A DNA stretch of 21,572 nt from CAYFVR01 sp964346545 (GTDB taxonomy: Bacteria; Desulfobacterota; Desulfobacteria; Desulfobacterales; Desulfococcaceae), in NCBI GenBank assembly GCA_964346545.1, contig CAYFVR010000050.1, positions 1 to 21,572 of the forward strand. The letters run 5' to 3'. Both the position numbers and the translations under genes were made by a program. The notes below the pieces were generated by a model. That model was given only the letters and a program-made list of their open reading frames with translations, did not search any database and was not told the DNA's origin. Shown here in pieces: positions 1 to 7,732 of this stretch (positions are counted from its first letter, which is position 1; every line of letters begins with the position of its first letter).

Positions 1-1
1 T

Positions 2-262
2 GGGCCCCACATTGAAGCGTTCATCGCCCCCCTGGACCACCCCGCCCGCGGCGAAGACAGGCCTCCCCCACGGCCCCCCTCTTTCCCAAGCGCCATTTCC
101 CGGCTGGAGTCCCTGGTCAACCGCCCCCCGCAAACCGACGAACCCCGCCTCATCACCGAAGCGGATCGTCAATCGGTGCGCAACGCCTTTCGAAGAGACA
201 TCCGATCCGATCTCGAATCGCGAATCCTGGAAATGAAAACGGAGAATGTCCACTCCTCGTAA
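2..262 (+). CDS. C-terminal fragment of an unrecognised protein
   Basis: An open frame enters from the left edge and runs for 86 codons to a TAA at 260-262. It looks genuinely coding: the translation is balanced in charge and ends in a helical stretch containing LITEADRQSVRNAF, RRDIRSDLESRIL and EMKTENVHSS. The other frames here give proline/serine-rich nonsense. The first 30 or so residues are rich in proline and suggest a linker before a helical tail. No family motif is visible and I do not recognise it. It converges on the metallophosphoesterase operon, with repeat elements filling the space between. The start codon lies outside the window. Confidence 0.6.
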   Translation, partial: GPHIEAFIAPLDHPARGEDRPPPRPPSFPSAISRLESLVNRPPQTDEPRLITEADRQSVRNAFRRDIRSDLESRILEMKTENVHSS

Positions 263-290
263 CCGCGGGCAATTGAAACAATTTTAGCGT

Positions 291-320
291 CAATGCCGTT
301 CACTTTGGATATTTCAATGG
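291..320 (+). repeat. Dispersed repeat CAATGCCGTTCACTTTGGAT, copy 1
   Basis: The 20 bases at 291-310 recur exactly at 7841-7860. The following bases are also similar in both places (ATTTCAATGG here, TTCCAATGG there). A diverged copy lies at 6926-6945. All are intergenic. Confidence 0.6.
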
Positions 321-400
321 ACCATCGCGCCGAATTGAGCAAGGGCGTTTGCGATACGCCCCTACAATGTTGCCGACAAATGAACGAAATTGGATTTAAA

Positions 401-674
401 GCACCTCATTTGTAGCGAATTAAAACACTTCAAATGAGGCGCCTTGAGAAACCACGAACCGCCAATCGTTTGTAGCGAATCATAACGCTACAGATGAGGC
501 GCTTGAAAATACGACGATTTCCCGGCCGACCGAACAAGCCATAAAACACGGTCTTCTCATATTGTAGCGAAGATAAAAACTACAAATGAGGCGCTTGGAT
601 AAACTGCAAATTTCCGAATCGTTCGGCAATGAAGAAAAATAAAGAGCGGGGTTTGTAGCGAATGAAAACGCTAC
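401..674. repeat. Cluster of four GTAGCG palindromic elements
   Basis: There are four related units. Unit 1 (404-439) has 9-bp perfect arms CCTCATTTG/CAAATGAGG. Unit 2 (471-492) has TGTAGCG, 8 bases, then CGCTACA. Unit 3 (556-590) has GTAG and CTAC separated by 12 bases, with outer CTCAT/ATGAG. Unit 4 (655-674) has GTAGCG, 8 bases, then CGCTAC. Units 1 to 3 continue into ATGAGGCGC. Spacing between units is about 60, 92 and 90 bases, and the spacers are unrelated. All are in a gene-free gap, as expected for REP-like or MITE-like elements. Irregular spacing argues against CRISPR. Confidence 0.7.
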
Positions 675-708
675 CACGAAAAGACTTCCGACTTCGTCCA
701 TTCGCCAA

Positions 709-1560
709 TTATTCCGGCGACACAACGTCAAAAAACGGATGCACGTCCGCCGCCTTCCCCGCGCCGACAACCCGAACGTGGGTCAACAATTCCGGCCTTC
801 CATCCCATCCGCTTCGGAACACATGGAGCAAATACGCCGGCGGGGACATCTCGAAGCGGGAGGGGGAATCCGCCCTCAAATCCAGGGGAAGCTGCATGCC
901 GATTCCGGGGGAAACCGTCGCCACCGTTCCGCCGAACATTCGAGAAAAAAATCGGTGAATGTGGCCGCAGGTCAGTCGGAGCACCTGGGATCGCTTTCGC
1001 AATACGTCGTCCAGCCCTTGAAAACTCCGAAACACCTCGCCGTCCATGTGCGCGATGCCGGAAGCGAAGGGTGGGTGGTGAAGAAAAACCAGCGTCGGTG
1101 CTTCCGGACGAGCGGCAAGGGCTTGATCCAGCCACTCCAACCGTCGAGAACAGAGCCCGCCCCCGTGCTCCCCCGGCGCAACCGAATCCACCCCCACCAA
1201 TCGAAGCGAAAAATCGTCCACCGCATAACAAAGGAAGTCGATTCCGCCCGCCGATCGAGGCCCCGAACTCAGGTAGTCATGCCCGGCAAAACCGCCAGAC
1301 AGATGGGTTTTCTGATCGTGATTTCCAGGGATCAAGAAGAAGGGGATTTCCAGGCGCGCCATAATCCGGGCCGCACGGGCATAGCTCCGCGGGCCTCCGT
1401 CGTCGGAAACGTCCCCGGTCACGATCACCGCTTCCGGCCGGGGATCGAGGCGATTCAGATCGGTCACCGTTTCCGCCAGCCGGTCCGCGGTATCCGCCAC
1501 CCCGTAGGCGGGCTCTCCCGTGGAAGTGATGTGCAGATCGGAAATTTGCGCCAGAATCAT
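709..1560 (-). CDS. Metallophosphoesterase, cyclic-nucleotide/glycerophosphodiester phosphodiesterase-like
   Basis: This is a 283-residue calcineurin-like phosphodiesterase of the class III (CpdA/GpdQ) type. It should hydrolyse a phosphodiester using two metal ions. All the metal-binding blocks are present: D8-x-H10 (ISDLH), GD at 49-50, GNHD at 79-82, HHPP at 161-164 and GHIH at 199-202. No signal peptide is seen, so it is probably cytoplasmic. Its ATG overlaps the TGA of the upstream permease/ATPase gene as ATGA at 1557-1560, so the two are translationally coupled. Being the last gene of an ABC import operon, it probably processes the imported compound, perhaps a glycerophosphodiester. A cAMP phosphodiesterase role cannot be excluded from sequence. 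Confidence 0.88.
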   Translation of the reverse strand: MILAQISDLHITSTGEPAYGVADTADRLAETVTDLNRLDPRPEAVIVTGDVSDDGGPRSYARAARIMARLEIPFFLIPGNHDQKTHLSGGFAGHDYLSSGPRSAGGIDFLCYAVDDFSLRLVGVDSVAPGEHGGGLCSRRLEWLDQALAARPEAPTLVFLHHPPFASGIAHMDGEVFRSFQGLDDVLRKRSQVLRLTCGHIHRFFSRMFGGTVATVSPGIGMQLPLDLRADSPSRFEMSPPAYLLHVFRSGWDGRPELLTHVRVVGAGKAADVHPFFDVVSPE

Positions 1561-3667
1561 TCATTCCCCTCCCCTTCCAGCGTGAACACCGCCCCGGTGT
1601 CCAGCCGAACGTCCACGGTTTCTCCCGGCGCAAACGCCCGGTCGCCGGGCGCTTCCACCCGAATTCCGTTCGGACCCGGCCCGTTCAGCACCACCCGGGT
1701 CCGATCCCCCAGAAACAACGTGCTCGCCACCGTTCCCCGCAGATGGCCCTCCCCTTCCGCGACGATGGCCGCATGTTCCGGCCGAAAGTGAACCTCCGCC
1801 TCCGCTCGGCCGTCCGCTTGCACCCGAGGCAAGTCGTCCAAGGGAATTCCCGCCTCCGGCATTCGAAGACGGTTTTCCACAACGGGACAGGCCATTCGAT
1901 TCAGGGTGCCCACGAATTCGGCGACGAACCGATTCGCCGGACGGAAATAAATCTCCCGGGGCGTTCCGATCTGGGCGATCCGTCCCCGGTCCATCACCAC
2001 GATCCGATCCCCCAGCGCCATGGCCTCGGACTGGTCGTGGGTGACGTAGACGGCGGTGATCCCGACCGTCCGCAGCAGCCGATCGATTTCGCCGCGCAGC
2101 TCCTCCCGCAGCTTGGCGTCCAGCGCGGTCAGCGGCTCGTCCAGCAGCAGCAACCGGGGATGGGCGGCCAGGGCCCGGGCCAGCGCGACCCGTTGTTTCT
2201 GTCCGCCGGAAAGCTGGTCGATTTTTCGCCCGGCCAACTCCGCAATCCGCATCATCCGGAGCAGTTCCGCCACCCGGGCCTTCCGGGACTCCGAATCGTC
2301 GCCTCGAATTTTCAAACCGTAGCCGATGTTTTCGGAAACGTCCATGTTGGGAAACAGGGCGTAATTCTGGAAAACCATCCCCACCCGCCGCCGTTCGATG
2401 GGCACGTCGGTCACGTCTTCCTCGTCAAACCGGACCTGGCCGCCCGGGTTCGGGGTTTCCAAACCGGCGATGATCCGGAGCAGGGTGGTCTTTCCGCAGC
2501 CGGAGGGCCCAAGGATGACCAGCGTTTCCCCGGCCGCGACGGAAAGGTCCACCGGCGTCAACGCCCGGGTGCCGTCGGGAAAGGTCTTGGCGCAATTCGC
2601 AACGGTCAGCGAGGCGCCGCCGGCCTCCATTTTGGGAACGGCGACGTTCGAGGCGGAATCGGCTTCCAATTCCGACGGGTTCTCCAACGGCGAAGATTTT
2701 CCAAAAGACATGGCGAATTTCCGGTTTCCGGGAGTGGAGACCCACTGCATGGCCACCAGCAGCGGGACGATCATGAAAAAGAAGAGAATGGTGTAGGCCG
2801 ATCCCACCTCCAGCCGCATGGAGGCGTAGCTGTCGGCCAATCCCACCGGCAACGTCTTGGTGAGCGGGGTGTGCAGCATCCAGGTCAGGTTGAACTCTCC
2901 CACGGAAAGGGTGAAGACCATCAGCGACCCGGCCAGAATCCCCGGCATGGCGTTGGGAATCACGACGCCCAAAAACCGTCGCCGGAAACCCGCGCCCAGG
3001 CTCGCCGCGCTTTCCTCCAGATCGTGCAGGTTGAAGGAGGCCATGACGGCGATCACCGACCGGATCAAAAACGGCAGGGTGAAAATGACGTGGCCAACCA
3101 GGATGATCCACCCGCTCCGTCGAAACGCGGTCCATCCGCCGTAGGAAATCAGCAAGGCCAGAGCAATGGCCAGGCCGGGAATCGCCAGCGGCACCACCAG
3201 GATTTCCTCCACCACCCGCTTCCACCGGCTCCGGCTTTTGTGCAGGGNNNNNNNNNNNNNNNNNNNNNNNNNNNNNNNNNNNNNNNNNNNNNNNNNNNNN
3301 NNNNNNNNNNNNNNNNNNNNNNNNNNNNNNNNNNNNNNNNNNNNNNNACCACCAGGATTTCCTCCACCACCCGCTTCCACCGGCTCCGGCTTTTGTGCAG
3401 GGCGTAGGCCGCCGGAACGCCGATGAGCAGGTTGACCAGCAAACAGGAACCGGCGATCAGGAAAGTTCGGAACACCGTGTCGTGGTACAGGTCCCAAACC
3501 TCGCCCAACCAACGCAAGGTCAACCCGCTTTTGATTCCAACGAAATAATTGACGGTCAGCCCGGCCAGCACAGATTGAACCACGGGAACGATCAGAAACG
3601 CGCAGGTGAGCAGCGTCAACCCGAGCTGGAGGGAAAAGCGAACGGTTTTGGAATTCATGGCCTTCAT
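1557..3667 (-). CDS. ABC transporter permease-ATPase fusion protein (interrupted by an assembly gap)
   Basis: Removing the 100 Ns and one copy of the 55-bp flanking duplication (155 bases) restores one continuous frame of 651 residues. Residues 1-267 are a six-helix permease of the Fe3+/spermidine/phosphonate importer type, with the EAA coupling loop at about 165-191 (LEESAASLGAG...IP). A hydrophilic linker (about 268-298) leads without a stop into an ATPase: Walker A GPSGCGKTT 335-343, Q-loop Q382, LSGGQ 434-438, Walker B LLLLDE 454-459, H-loop H492, then a TOBE-like tail. The start is the ATG overlapping the upstream permease stop (ATGA, 3664-3667); another ATG lies at 3658. A separate ATPase starting at Met268 (2711) or Met295 (2630) is possible, but neither has a good ribosome binding site. 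The apparent frameshift at the gap is an artefact. Confidence 0.85.
3193..3402. other. Assembly gap with a 55-bp duplicated overlap
   Basis: Exactly 100 Ns (3248-3347) are flanked by identical 55-bp sequences at 3193-3247 and 3348-3402. These are overlapping contig ends that were scaffolded rather than merged. The duplicate plus the Ns adds 155 bases and shifts the permease reading frame; collapsing them restores it. Confidence 0.9.
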
Positions 3668-4485
3668 CCCGAAGCCGCCACGGTTTGGCCGGCGGCGGAT
3701 CGGGCCAGGGCCAGGGCGCTCCAGGTGATCAGTCCCAAAAAGATCGAGAGCGCCGAAGCCATGGCGATGTTGGCGGACAACGTGAATTCGGTGTAGATCA
3801 CGATGGGCAACACGTCGATGTCGGTGGCCAGGGTGAAGGCCGTCCCGAACGCGCCCATGGCCGTTGCGAAACAGATGGCCCCGGAAGAAATCAGGCCGGG
3901 CGTCAGCGCGGGAATCAGCACGTCCCGGGTCACCGCCCAAGTGGAGGCGCCCAGGGATCGGGCCGCCTCCTCCAGGGAACGGTCGATCTTGCCCGCCGCC
4001 GCCATCACGGTGGTCACCACCCGGGGGATGGAAAAATAGAGGTAGCCGAGAAACAGGCCGGCCATGGAATAGGCCAAAACGATCTTTTCCCCGGTCAGGG
4101 CCTTGGAGATGTCGCCCACCAGCCCCTGGCGACCCACCAGCAAAATGATGAGAAACCCGACCACCACGCCGGGAAAGGCCAGCGGAAAGGTGAGCATGGC
4201 CACCAGCAGGGATCGGCCGAAAAACCGATTGCGCTCCAAAAACACCCCGCTGACCCCGGAAATCGCCAAGGTCGCGGCGGTCACGGCGAAGGAAAGCAGC
4301 ACGGTGTAGAGCAACGTTTGAAGATATCGAGGCGTGGTCAGCATTTCCCCGTAGAGCCCCAGACCACTCGGACCCTGGGTGGAGGCGAAGGCCAGCCGCA
4401 CCATGGGCAGCAGAAAGAAGGCCAGGAACACCGCCCCGGCCGGGAGCCCCAGGGACAAAGACAGCCATCGTTGTCGGTTTTTCAT
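3664..4485 (-). CDS. ABC transporter permease (first membrane subunit)
   Basis: This is a 273-residue inner-membrane permease of the binding-protein-dependent type (MetI-like fold). It has about six hydrophobic segments, at roughly 10-34, 56-82, 92-118, 136-158, 200-222 and 240-262. The EAA loop that docks onto the ATPase is clear at about 172-197 (LEEAARSLGAST...IPALTPG). I chose the ATG at 4485, which encodes MKNRQRW and has GGAAGG ten bases upstream; a longer frame extends upstream but looks non-coding. It lies 224 bases after the binding-protein gene and overlaps the next gene by ATGA. It should form a heterodimer with the permease half of the downstream fusion. Confidence 0.9.
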   Translation of the reverse strand: MKNRQRWLSLSLGLPAGAVFLAFFLLPMVRLAFASTQGPSGLGLYGEMLTTPRYLQTLLYTVLLSFAVTAATLAISGVSGVFLERNRFFGRSLLVAMLTFPLAFPGVVVGFLIILLVGRQGLVGDISKALTGEKIVLAYSMAGLFLGYLYFSIPRVVTTVMAAAGKIDRSLEEAARSLGASTWAVTRDVLIPALTPGLISSGAICFATAMGAFGTAFTLATDIDVLPIVIYTEFTLSANIAMASALSIFLGLITWSALALARSAAGQTVAASG

Positions 4486-4709
4486 GGAAAATTTCCTTCC
4501 GGCGCCGTCGGCCGGGTCAAATTCGTCCAAACTTCGATTCGGCCCATGACGTTCAAGGAATATTCTGGACAATCCCGAAATGGGATGGGCTTTTCTCAAC
4601 GGAAGCTGTCCCGAAGCCAAAGCTCGTTTCGGTCCAACAGAATCCCAAGGATCGAACACCCTCCAACCGCCGCGCCGGCCGCGAGGCCGGCGCGGTTGCC
4701 AAGAGGACC
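4486..4709 (-). other. Operon spacer between binding protein and permease genes
   Basis: This 224-base gap contains a strong hairpin just after the binding-protein stop and nothing else recognisable. Such spacers often let an operon make more binding protein than membrane subunits. Confidence 0.5.
4665..4697 (-). terminator. Intercistronic GC-rich stem-loop after the binding-protein gene
   Basis: A perfect 10-bp stem CGCGCCGGCC/GGCCGGCGCG (4671-4680 and 4685-4694) closes on a GCGA loop. AACC/GGTT can extend it past a small bulge. On the transcribed minus strand it follows the binding-protein stop by about 12 bases. There is no U-tract, so it is more likely an mRNA-stabilising or partial termination element than a full terminator. 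Confidence 0.5.
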
Positions 4710-5717
4710 TTACCGCACTTCGGAAAGATACCGATCGCTGAAAGTGTTCTGCACTTCGGCCATCTTCTTGTAGTCGATGGGCTTGGCCCGTTCGTATTCC
4801 GAATCCGGCAGAAATTTCTCCGCCGCCTCGGGCGAAAGGGCGGAAGACCGCACCGGCTTCAGGAAGGCGTTGGCCCAGACCGCCTGCCCCTTGTCGGACA
4901 TGATGAAATCCAGAATTTTCTTGCCGTTTTCCGGACGGGGCGCGTCCTTGACCAGACTCATGACGTAGGGCACCACGATGGAACCTTCCCGGGGAATCAC
5001 GAATTGGACGTTGGCCATGTCCTTGTACTTGGCCCGGTAGGCGTTGAAGTCGTAATCGAACAGGATGGGAATCTCGCCGGAGAGCACCCGGGCGTAGGCC
5101 GTCTGTTTGGGCACGATGGGCTGATTCTCCCGGAGCTTCTTGAAATATGAAATGGCGGGATCGAAGTTGTCCAACGTGCCGCCCATGGAAATGTTGGCGG
5201 CCACGGCGGAGGCGTAGCCCACGAAGGCGGATGTCGGGTCCAGGTATCCGATCATCCCTTTATATTCCGGCTTTTGAAGATCGGCCCAGGAGGCCGGCAC
5301 GGGCGCGCCGCCCAGGGCGTCCACATTCACGAAAAAGCCGATGGCGCCGAAGTGAATCGTGAACCAGTAGCCTTCCGGGTCCTTCAGCCCCTCGGGAATT
5401 TCGTCCCAGTGATCCGGCTTGTAGGGCGCGACCACCCCGGCCTCCTTGGCCTTGATGCCGAAGGACACGCCGTAGTAGGCCACGTCGGCCACCGGGTTGT
5501 CCTTCTCCGCGATGAGCTGGGAAAGGGTCTGGCCCGAATTCTTGTTGTCGTGGGGCACGGCGATGCCCAGGTTTTCCTCGATGGCCTTGAGCTGGCTGGC
5601 CCAGTCGGCCCACATGGGCGGGCAGTTGTAGCAGATGGCGGTTTCCGCGAAAACCGGCCCGGCGCTCCACGTCAGAACCCAGGCCACCAGCAATCCGATC
5701 ATCCAACGGTTTTTCAT
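4710..5717 (-). CDS. ABC transporter periplasmic solute-binding protein (family 1)
   Basis: This 335-residue protein has a Sec signal peptide (basic MKNR, hydrophobic 6-20, cleavage after VFA at about 24). The mature part resembles extracellular solute-binding proteins of the Fe3+/spermidine/phosphonate group. Recognisable stretches include HDNKNSGQ, VADVAYYGVSFGIKAKEAG, GYLDPTSAFVGYASA, LSGEIPILFDYDFNAYRAKY and VVPYVMSLVKDAPRP. It should deliver the ligand to the two permease modules downstream. An AGGAGG lies four bases before the ATG. A CYNC pair (Cys29, Cys32) sits at the start of the mature protein near the expected ligand site, which is unusual. The exact ligand cannot be read from sequence; the phosphodiesterase in the operon favours an organophosphate. 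Confidence 0.88.
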   Translation of the reverse strand: MKNRWMIGLLVAWVLTWSAGPVFAETAICYNCPPMWADWASQLKAIEENLGIAVPHDNKNSGQTLSQLIAEKDNPVADVAYYGVSFGIKAKEAGVVAPYKPDHWDEIPEGLKDPEGYWFTIHFGAIGFFVNVDALGGAPVPASWADLQKPEYKGMIGYLDPTSAFVGYASAVAANISMGGTLDNFDPAISYFKKLRENQPIVPKQTAYARVLSGEIPILFDYDFNAYRAKYKDMANVQFVIPREGSIVVPYVMSLVKDAPRPENGKKILDFIMSDKGQAVWANAFLKPVRSSALSPEAAEKFLPDSEYERAKPIDYKKMAEVQNTFSDRYLSEVR

Positions 5718-5755
5718 GCGTCCTCCTTTGGAAAAAGGGCGACCCCGGGGACCGC

Positions 5756-5794
5756 CCGGTTTTCTCCCGCCGCGGCGGGAGGGTTGAAAACCGG
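5756..5794 (-). terminator. Double stem-loop between lacI-type gene and binding-protein gene
   Basis: Outer arms CCGGTTTT/AAAACCGG (5756-5763 and 5787-5794) enclose an inner palindrome CTCCCGCC-GC-GGCGGGAG (5764-5781). On the minus strand the outer stem starts right after the regulator's TAA. No U-run follows it, so it probably attenuates or processes the message instead of ending transcription completely. Confidence 0.5.
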
Positions 5795-6808
5795 TTATCC
5801 GGCCGATCGCGGCCGGGCGACCGATTCCCGTTGAATCAGTTGAAGGGGCAACAGCTTCCGCTCCGGGGCCGAATCCGGAAAATCGATCCGCCGAAGCAGC
5901 GTTTCCGCGCCAATGCGGCCCATCTCGTAGGCCGGCTGGCGAATGGTATCCAGGCCCGGCGTGAAAAAGCCGCTCAGGGGCATGTCGTCGAAGCCGACCA
6001 CGGAAAGGTCGCCGGGGACGTCCAAGCCCAGCGTCCGGGCGCCGTCAATGGCCCCGAAGGCGAGGTAGTCGTTGGAGCAAAACACGGCGGTGGGCGGTTC
6101 CGGCCCGGTCATCAAGTCGCGGATGGCCCGTCCGCCGTTTTCCAGGCTGTAGGGGAATTGGCGAACCCGGTCGGCCTCGTAGGGGACTTCGCCGTCGGCC
6201 AGGCACTTCCGGTATCCGTGCCAGCGGTGGCGGCTTTTGTCCGAAGTCTGGAAATCCCCGGCGATCATGGCGATCCGCCGATGGCCGCGGTCCATCAGGT
6301 GGCGGGTGGCCAGATACCCGCCGTAAAAATTGTCCACTCCCACGCAGGAAAGCGGGCCCCGACGAACGGTGCTGTAAATCAGCACCAGCGGAAATCCTTC
6401 GGCCACCAGCTCCAGAAGGAATCGGTGGCCGGGATTGGTGGTGGTCAGCAGAATCCCGTCCACCCGCATTTCCCGAAAGGCATGGATCATTTTCTCTTCC
6501 CGTTCCGGGGAGTAGTCGGTGTTGGCCTGGACAATCCGGTAATCGTTTTGTTCGGCCAGATCCTGGGCCCCCCGGGTGGATTCCGCGAAGATGGGGTTGG
6601 TGATGGACGGGACGATCAGACCCAGAATGCGGGATCGACGGGTGGCGAATCCCCGGGCCAGCGCGTTGTACCGATAGTTGCAATCCTTCATGGCCCGGAT
6701 TACCCGCTCCCGGGTGGCGGATTTCACCGCATCGGGGGTGTTGATCACCCGGGACACCGTCGCCGTGGAAACCCCGGCAAGCCGCGCCACGTCCAGGATG
6801 GTGCTCAT
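5795..6808 (-). CDS. LacI-family transcriptional regulator
   Basis: This is a 337-residue LacI/GalR-type repressor of normal length. The N-terminal helix-turn-helix (about 4-23, ILDVARLAGVSTATVSRVIN) and hinge helix region (about 47-58) are intact. They are followed by a periplasmic-binding-protein-like core (LGLIVPSITNPIF, DGILLTTTNPG, FCSNDYLAFGAI, VVGFDDMPLSGFFTPGL, TIRQPAYEMG). It is the first gene of the minus-strand operon, 77 bases before the binding-protein gene, so it probably controls uptake in response to the imported ligand or a breakdown product. A LacI-type half-conserved operator lies 18 bases upstream of the ATG, which suggests autoregulation. The ribosome binding site is weak. 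Confidence 0.92.
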   Translation of the reverse strand: MSTILDVARLAGVSTATVSRVINTPDAVKSATRERVIRAMKDCNYRYNALARGFATRRSRILGLIVPSITNPIFAESTRGAQDLAEQNDYRIVQANTDYSPEREEKMIHAFREMRVDGILLTTTNPGHRFLLELVAEGFPLVLIYSTVRRGPLSCVGVDNFYGGYLATRHLMDRGHRRIAMIAGDFQTSDKSRHRWHGYRKCLADGEVPYEADRVRQFPYSLENGGRAIRDLMTGPEPPTAVFCSNDYLAFGAIDGARTLGLDVPGDLSVVGFDDMPLSGFFTPGLDTIRQPAYEMGRIGAETLLRRIDFPDSAPERKLLPLQLIQRESVARPRSAG

Positions 6809-6826
6809 CGAACGACCCGGAATTTT

Positions 6827-6840
6827 TGCAATCGTTTACA
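6827..6840. promoter_or_regulatory. LacI-type operator O1
   Basis: TGCAATCGTTTACA differs at two places from the typical LacI-family palindrome TGTAAACGTTTACA. It lies 18 bases upstream of the regulator's ATG, where binding would block transcription of the operon. Confidence 0.5.
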
Positions 6841-6925
6841 TTTCACAACGCGCCGAACCCTTTTTCGAGTACCATTTCGATGGATTTGCCTTTGCACAAT
6901 GGGAACGGACATTCCCTTCCCCGCC

Positions 6926-6945
6926 CTCAATACCGTTCATTTTGG
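6926..6945 (+). repeat. Diverged copy of the CCGTTCACTTTGG repeat
   Basis: TCAATACCGTTCATTTTGG matches the repeat at 291-310 and 7841-7860 except for two transitions in the shared core. It is intergenic, as are the others. Confidence 0.4.
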
Positions 6946-7221
6946 CGAAATTTTGCAGGGCCGAATTGTATTCGTCCCCGGAAAATCAGGCACATTCGTC
7001 CTTTGGAAAAGGGGGAGAAAGCCGCCTTCCGAGCAGGTTGCCAAAGCGGAATTGAAATCTTCGGATGATCCAAGAATTTGAGGATACCCGCCAACCGACT
7101 TCCGGGAACCGGAAGCCTTCGTCTCGGCGAAAAACGTTTTGCTCGAAAACCGAAAGGGCTTTCCCGAAAGAAACCCCATCGGCTTGCATATCGATTGGAT
7201 GTTGCCCATGGATAACCCGGC

Positions 7222-7251
7222 AATATTTGTAAACGGTTACATTTATGTTAA
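7222..7251 (-). promoter_or_regulatory. Candidate promoter with embedded LacI-type operator O2
   Basis: On the minus strand a -35 box TTAACA (7246-7251) and a -10 box AATATT (7222-7227) are 18 bases apart. The near-perfect palindrome TGTAAACGGTTACA (7228-7241) fills the spacer between them. This is a classic arrangement for repression by a LacI-family protein. Transcription would run toward the lacI-type gene with a leader of about 400 bases, crossing operator O1, which lies 401 bases away. Confidence 0.5.
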
Positions 7252-7371
7252 AAGTTCGTGAGCCGTTCTTCCTCGTCATGCAATGGATGTTGGAAATGCC
7301 GTAAATCTGGCCTATTATGGAAACTTGGGATTCTTGGGATTTGCGACCGATCCCGCCTCGAAACCACGAAG

Positions 7372-7670
7372 AAATGAAGCGAAAATTTTTACTTCATTTG
7401 TAGCGATTAATCGTTCTACTTTTGGCCGAACTGACGAAGCGAAACAAACGGCTTCATTTGCAGCGATTGAATTCGCTACNNNNNNNNNNNNNNNNNNNNN
7501 NNNNNNNNNNNNNNNNNNNNNNNNNNNNNNNNNNNNNNNNNNNNNNNNNNNNNNNNNNNNNNNNNNNNNNNNNNNNNNNGCTTCATTTGCAGCGATTGAA
7601 TTCGCTACTTTTTCCAATTGACGAAGCGAAATACATTGCTTCATTTGTAGCGATTGAATTCGTTACTTTT
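7372..7670. repeat. Tandem array of GTAGCG-family repeats, broken by assembly gap
   Basis: Units of about 58-60 bases repeat a pattern GACGAAGCGAAA...GCTTCATTTG(T/C)AGCGATTGAATTCG(C/T)TAC. Copies start near 7372, 7434, 7580 and 7620. The first has perfect arms AAATGAAG/CTTCATTT. The number of units is unknown because the 100-N gap lies in the middle. Confidence 0.65.
7480..7579. other. Assembly gap inside a repeat array
   Basis: 100 Ns are flanked by an identical 29-bp sequence (7451-7479 and 7580-7608). Either the contigs overlap by 29 bases or two neighbouring repeat units share this sequence, so repeat units may be missing or duplicated. Confidence 0.9.
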
Positions 7671-7700
7671 TTCCAAAACGGGGTGGCGATTCAAGAAGGT

Positions 7701-7732
7701 GGTTTTGTAGCGATGTAAATGGCTACAAAACC
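7701..7732. repeat. Perfect hairpin copy of the GTAGC palindrome
   Basis: The 11-bp arms GGTTTTGTAGC and GCTACAAAACC are perfectly complementary around a 10-base loop. This is the most symmetrical member of the family in the window and follows the tandem array by about 30 bases. Confidence 0.7.

Larger units (their letters stand above)
263..708. other. Intergenic region between convergent genes, filled with repeats
   Basis: This gap of 446 bases lies between the end of the partial gene and the end of the phosphoesterase gene. It holds one copy of the CAATGCCGTTCACTTTGGAT repeat (291-310) and four copies of the GTAGCG palindrome family. I see no convincing gene in it. The palindromes could act as terminators between the convergent transcripts, but none has a clear T-tract. 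Confidence 0.6.

Noticed and set aside
401..674. Possible CRISPR array
   Set aside because: Spacing is irregular (about 60 to 92 bases), repeats differ in length and loop, and similar single copies occur elsewhere. No cas gene is present.
3149..4468. Long minus-strand frame across the assembly gap
   Set aside because: Upstream of 3667 it is an out-of-frame reading of the first permease, and past the gap it enters the wrong frame because of the 155-base artefact.
6937..7209. 90-residue minus-strand frame just downstream of the candidate promoter
   Set aside because: The ATG would be only about 6 bases from the predicted transcription start, there is no ribosome site and no recognisable domain. 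It is more likely leader sequence.
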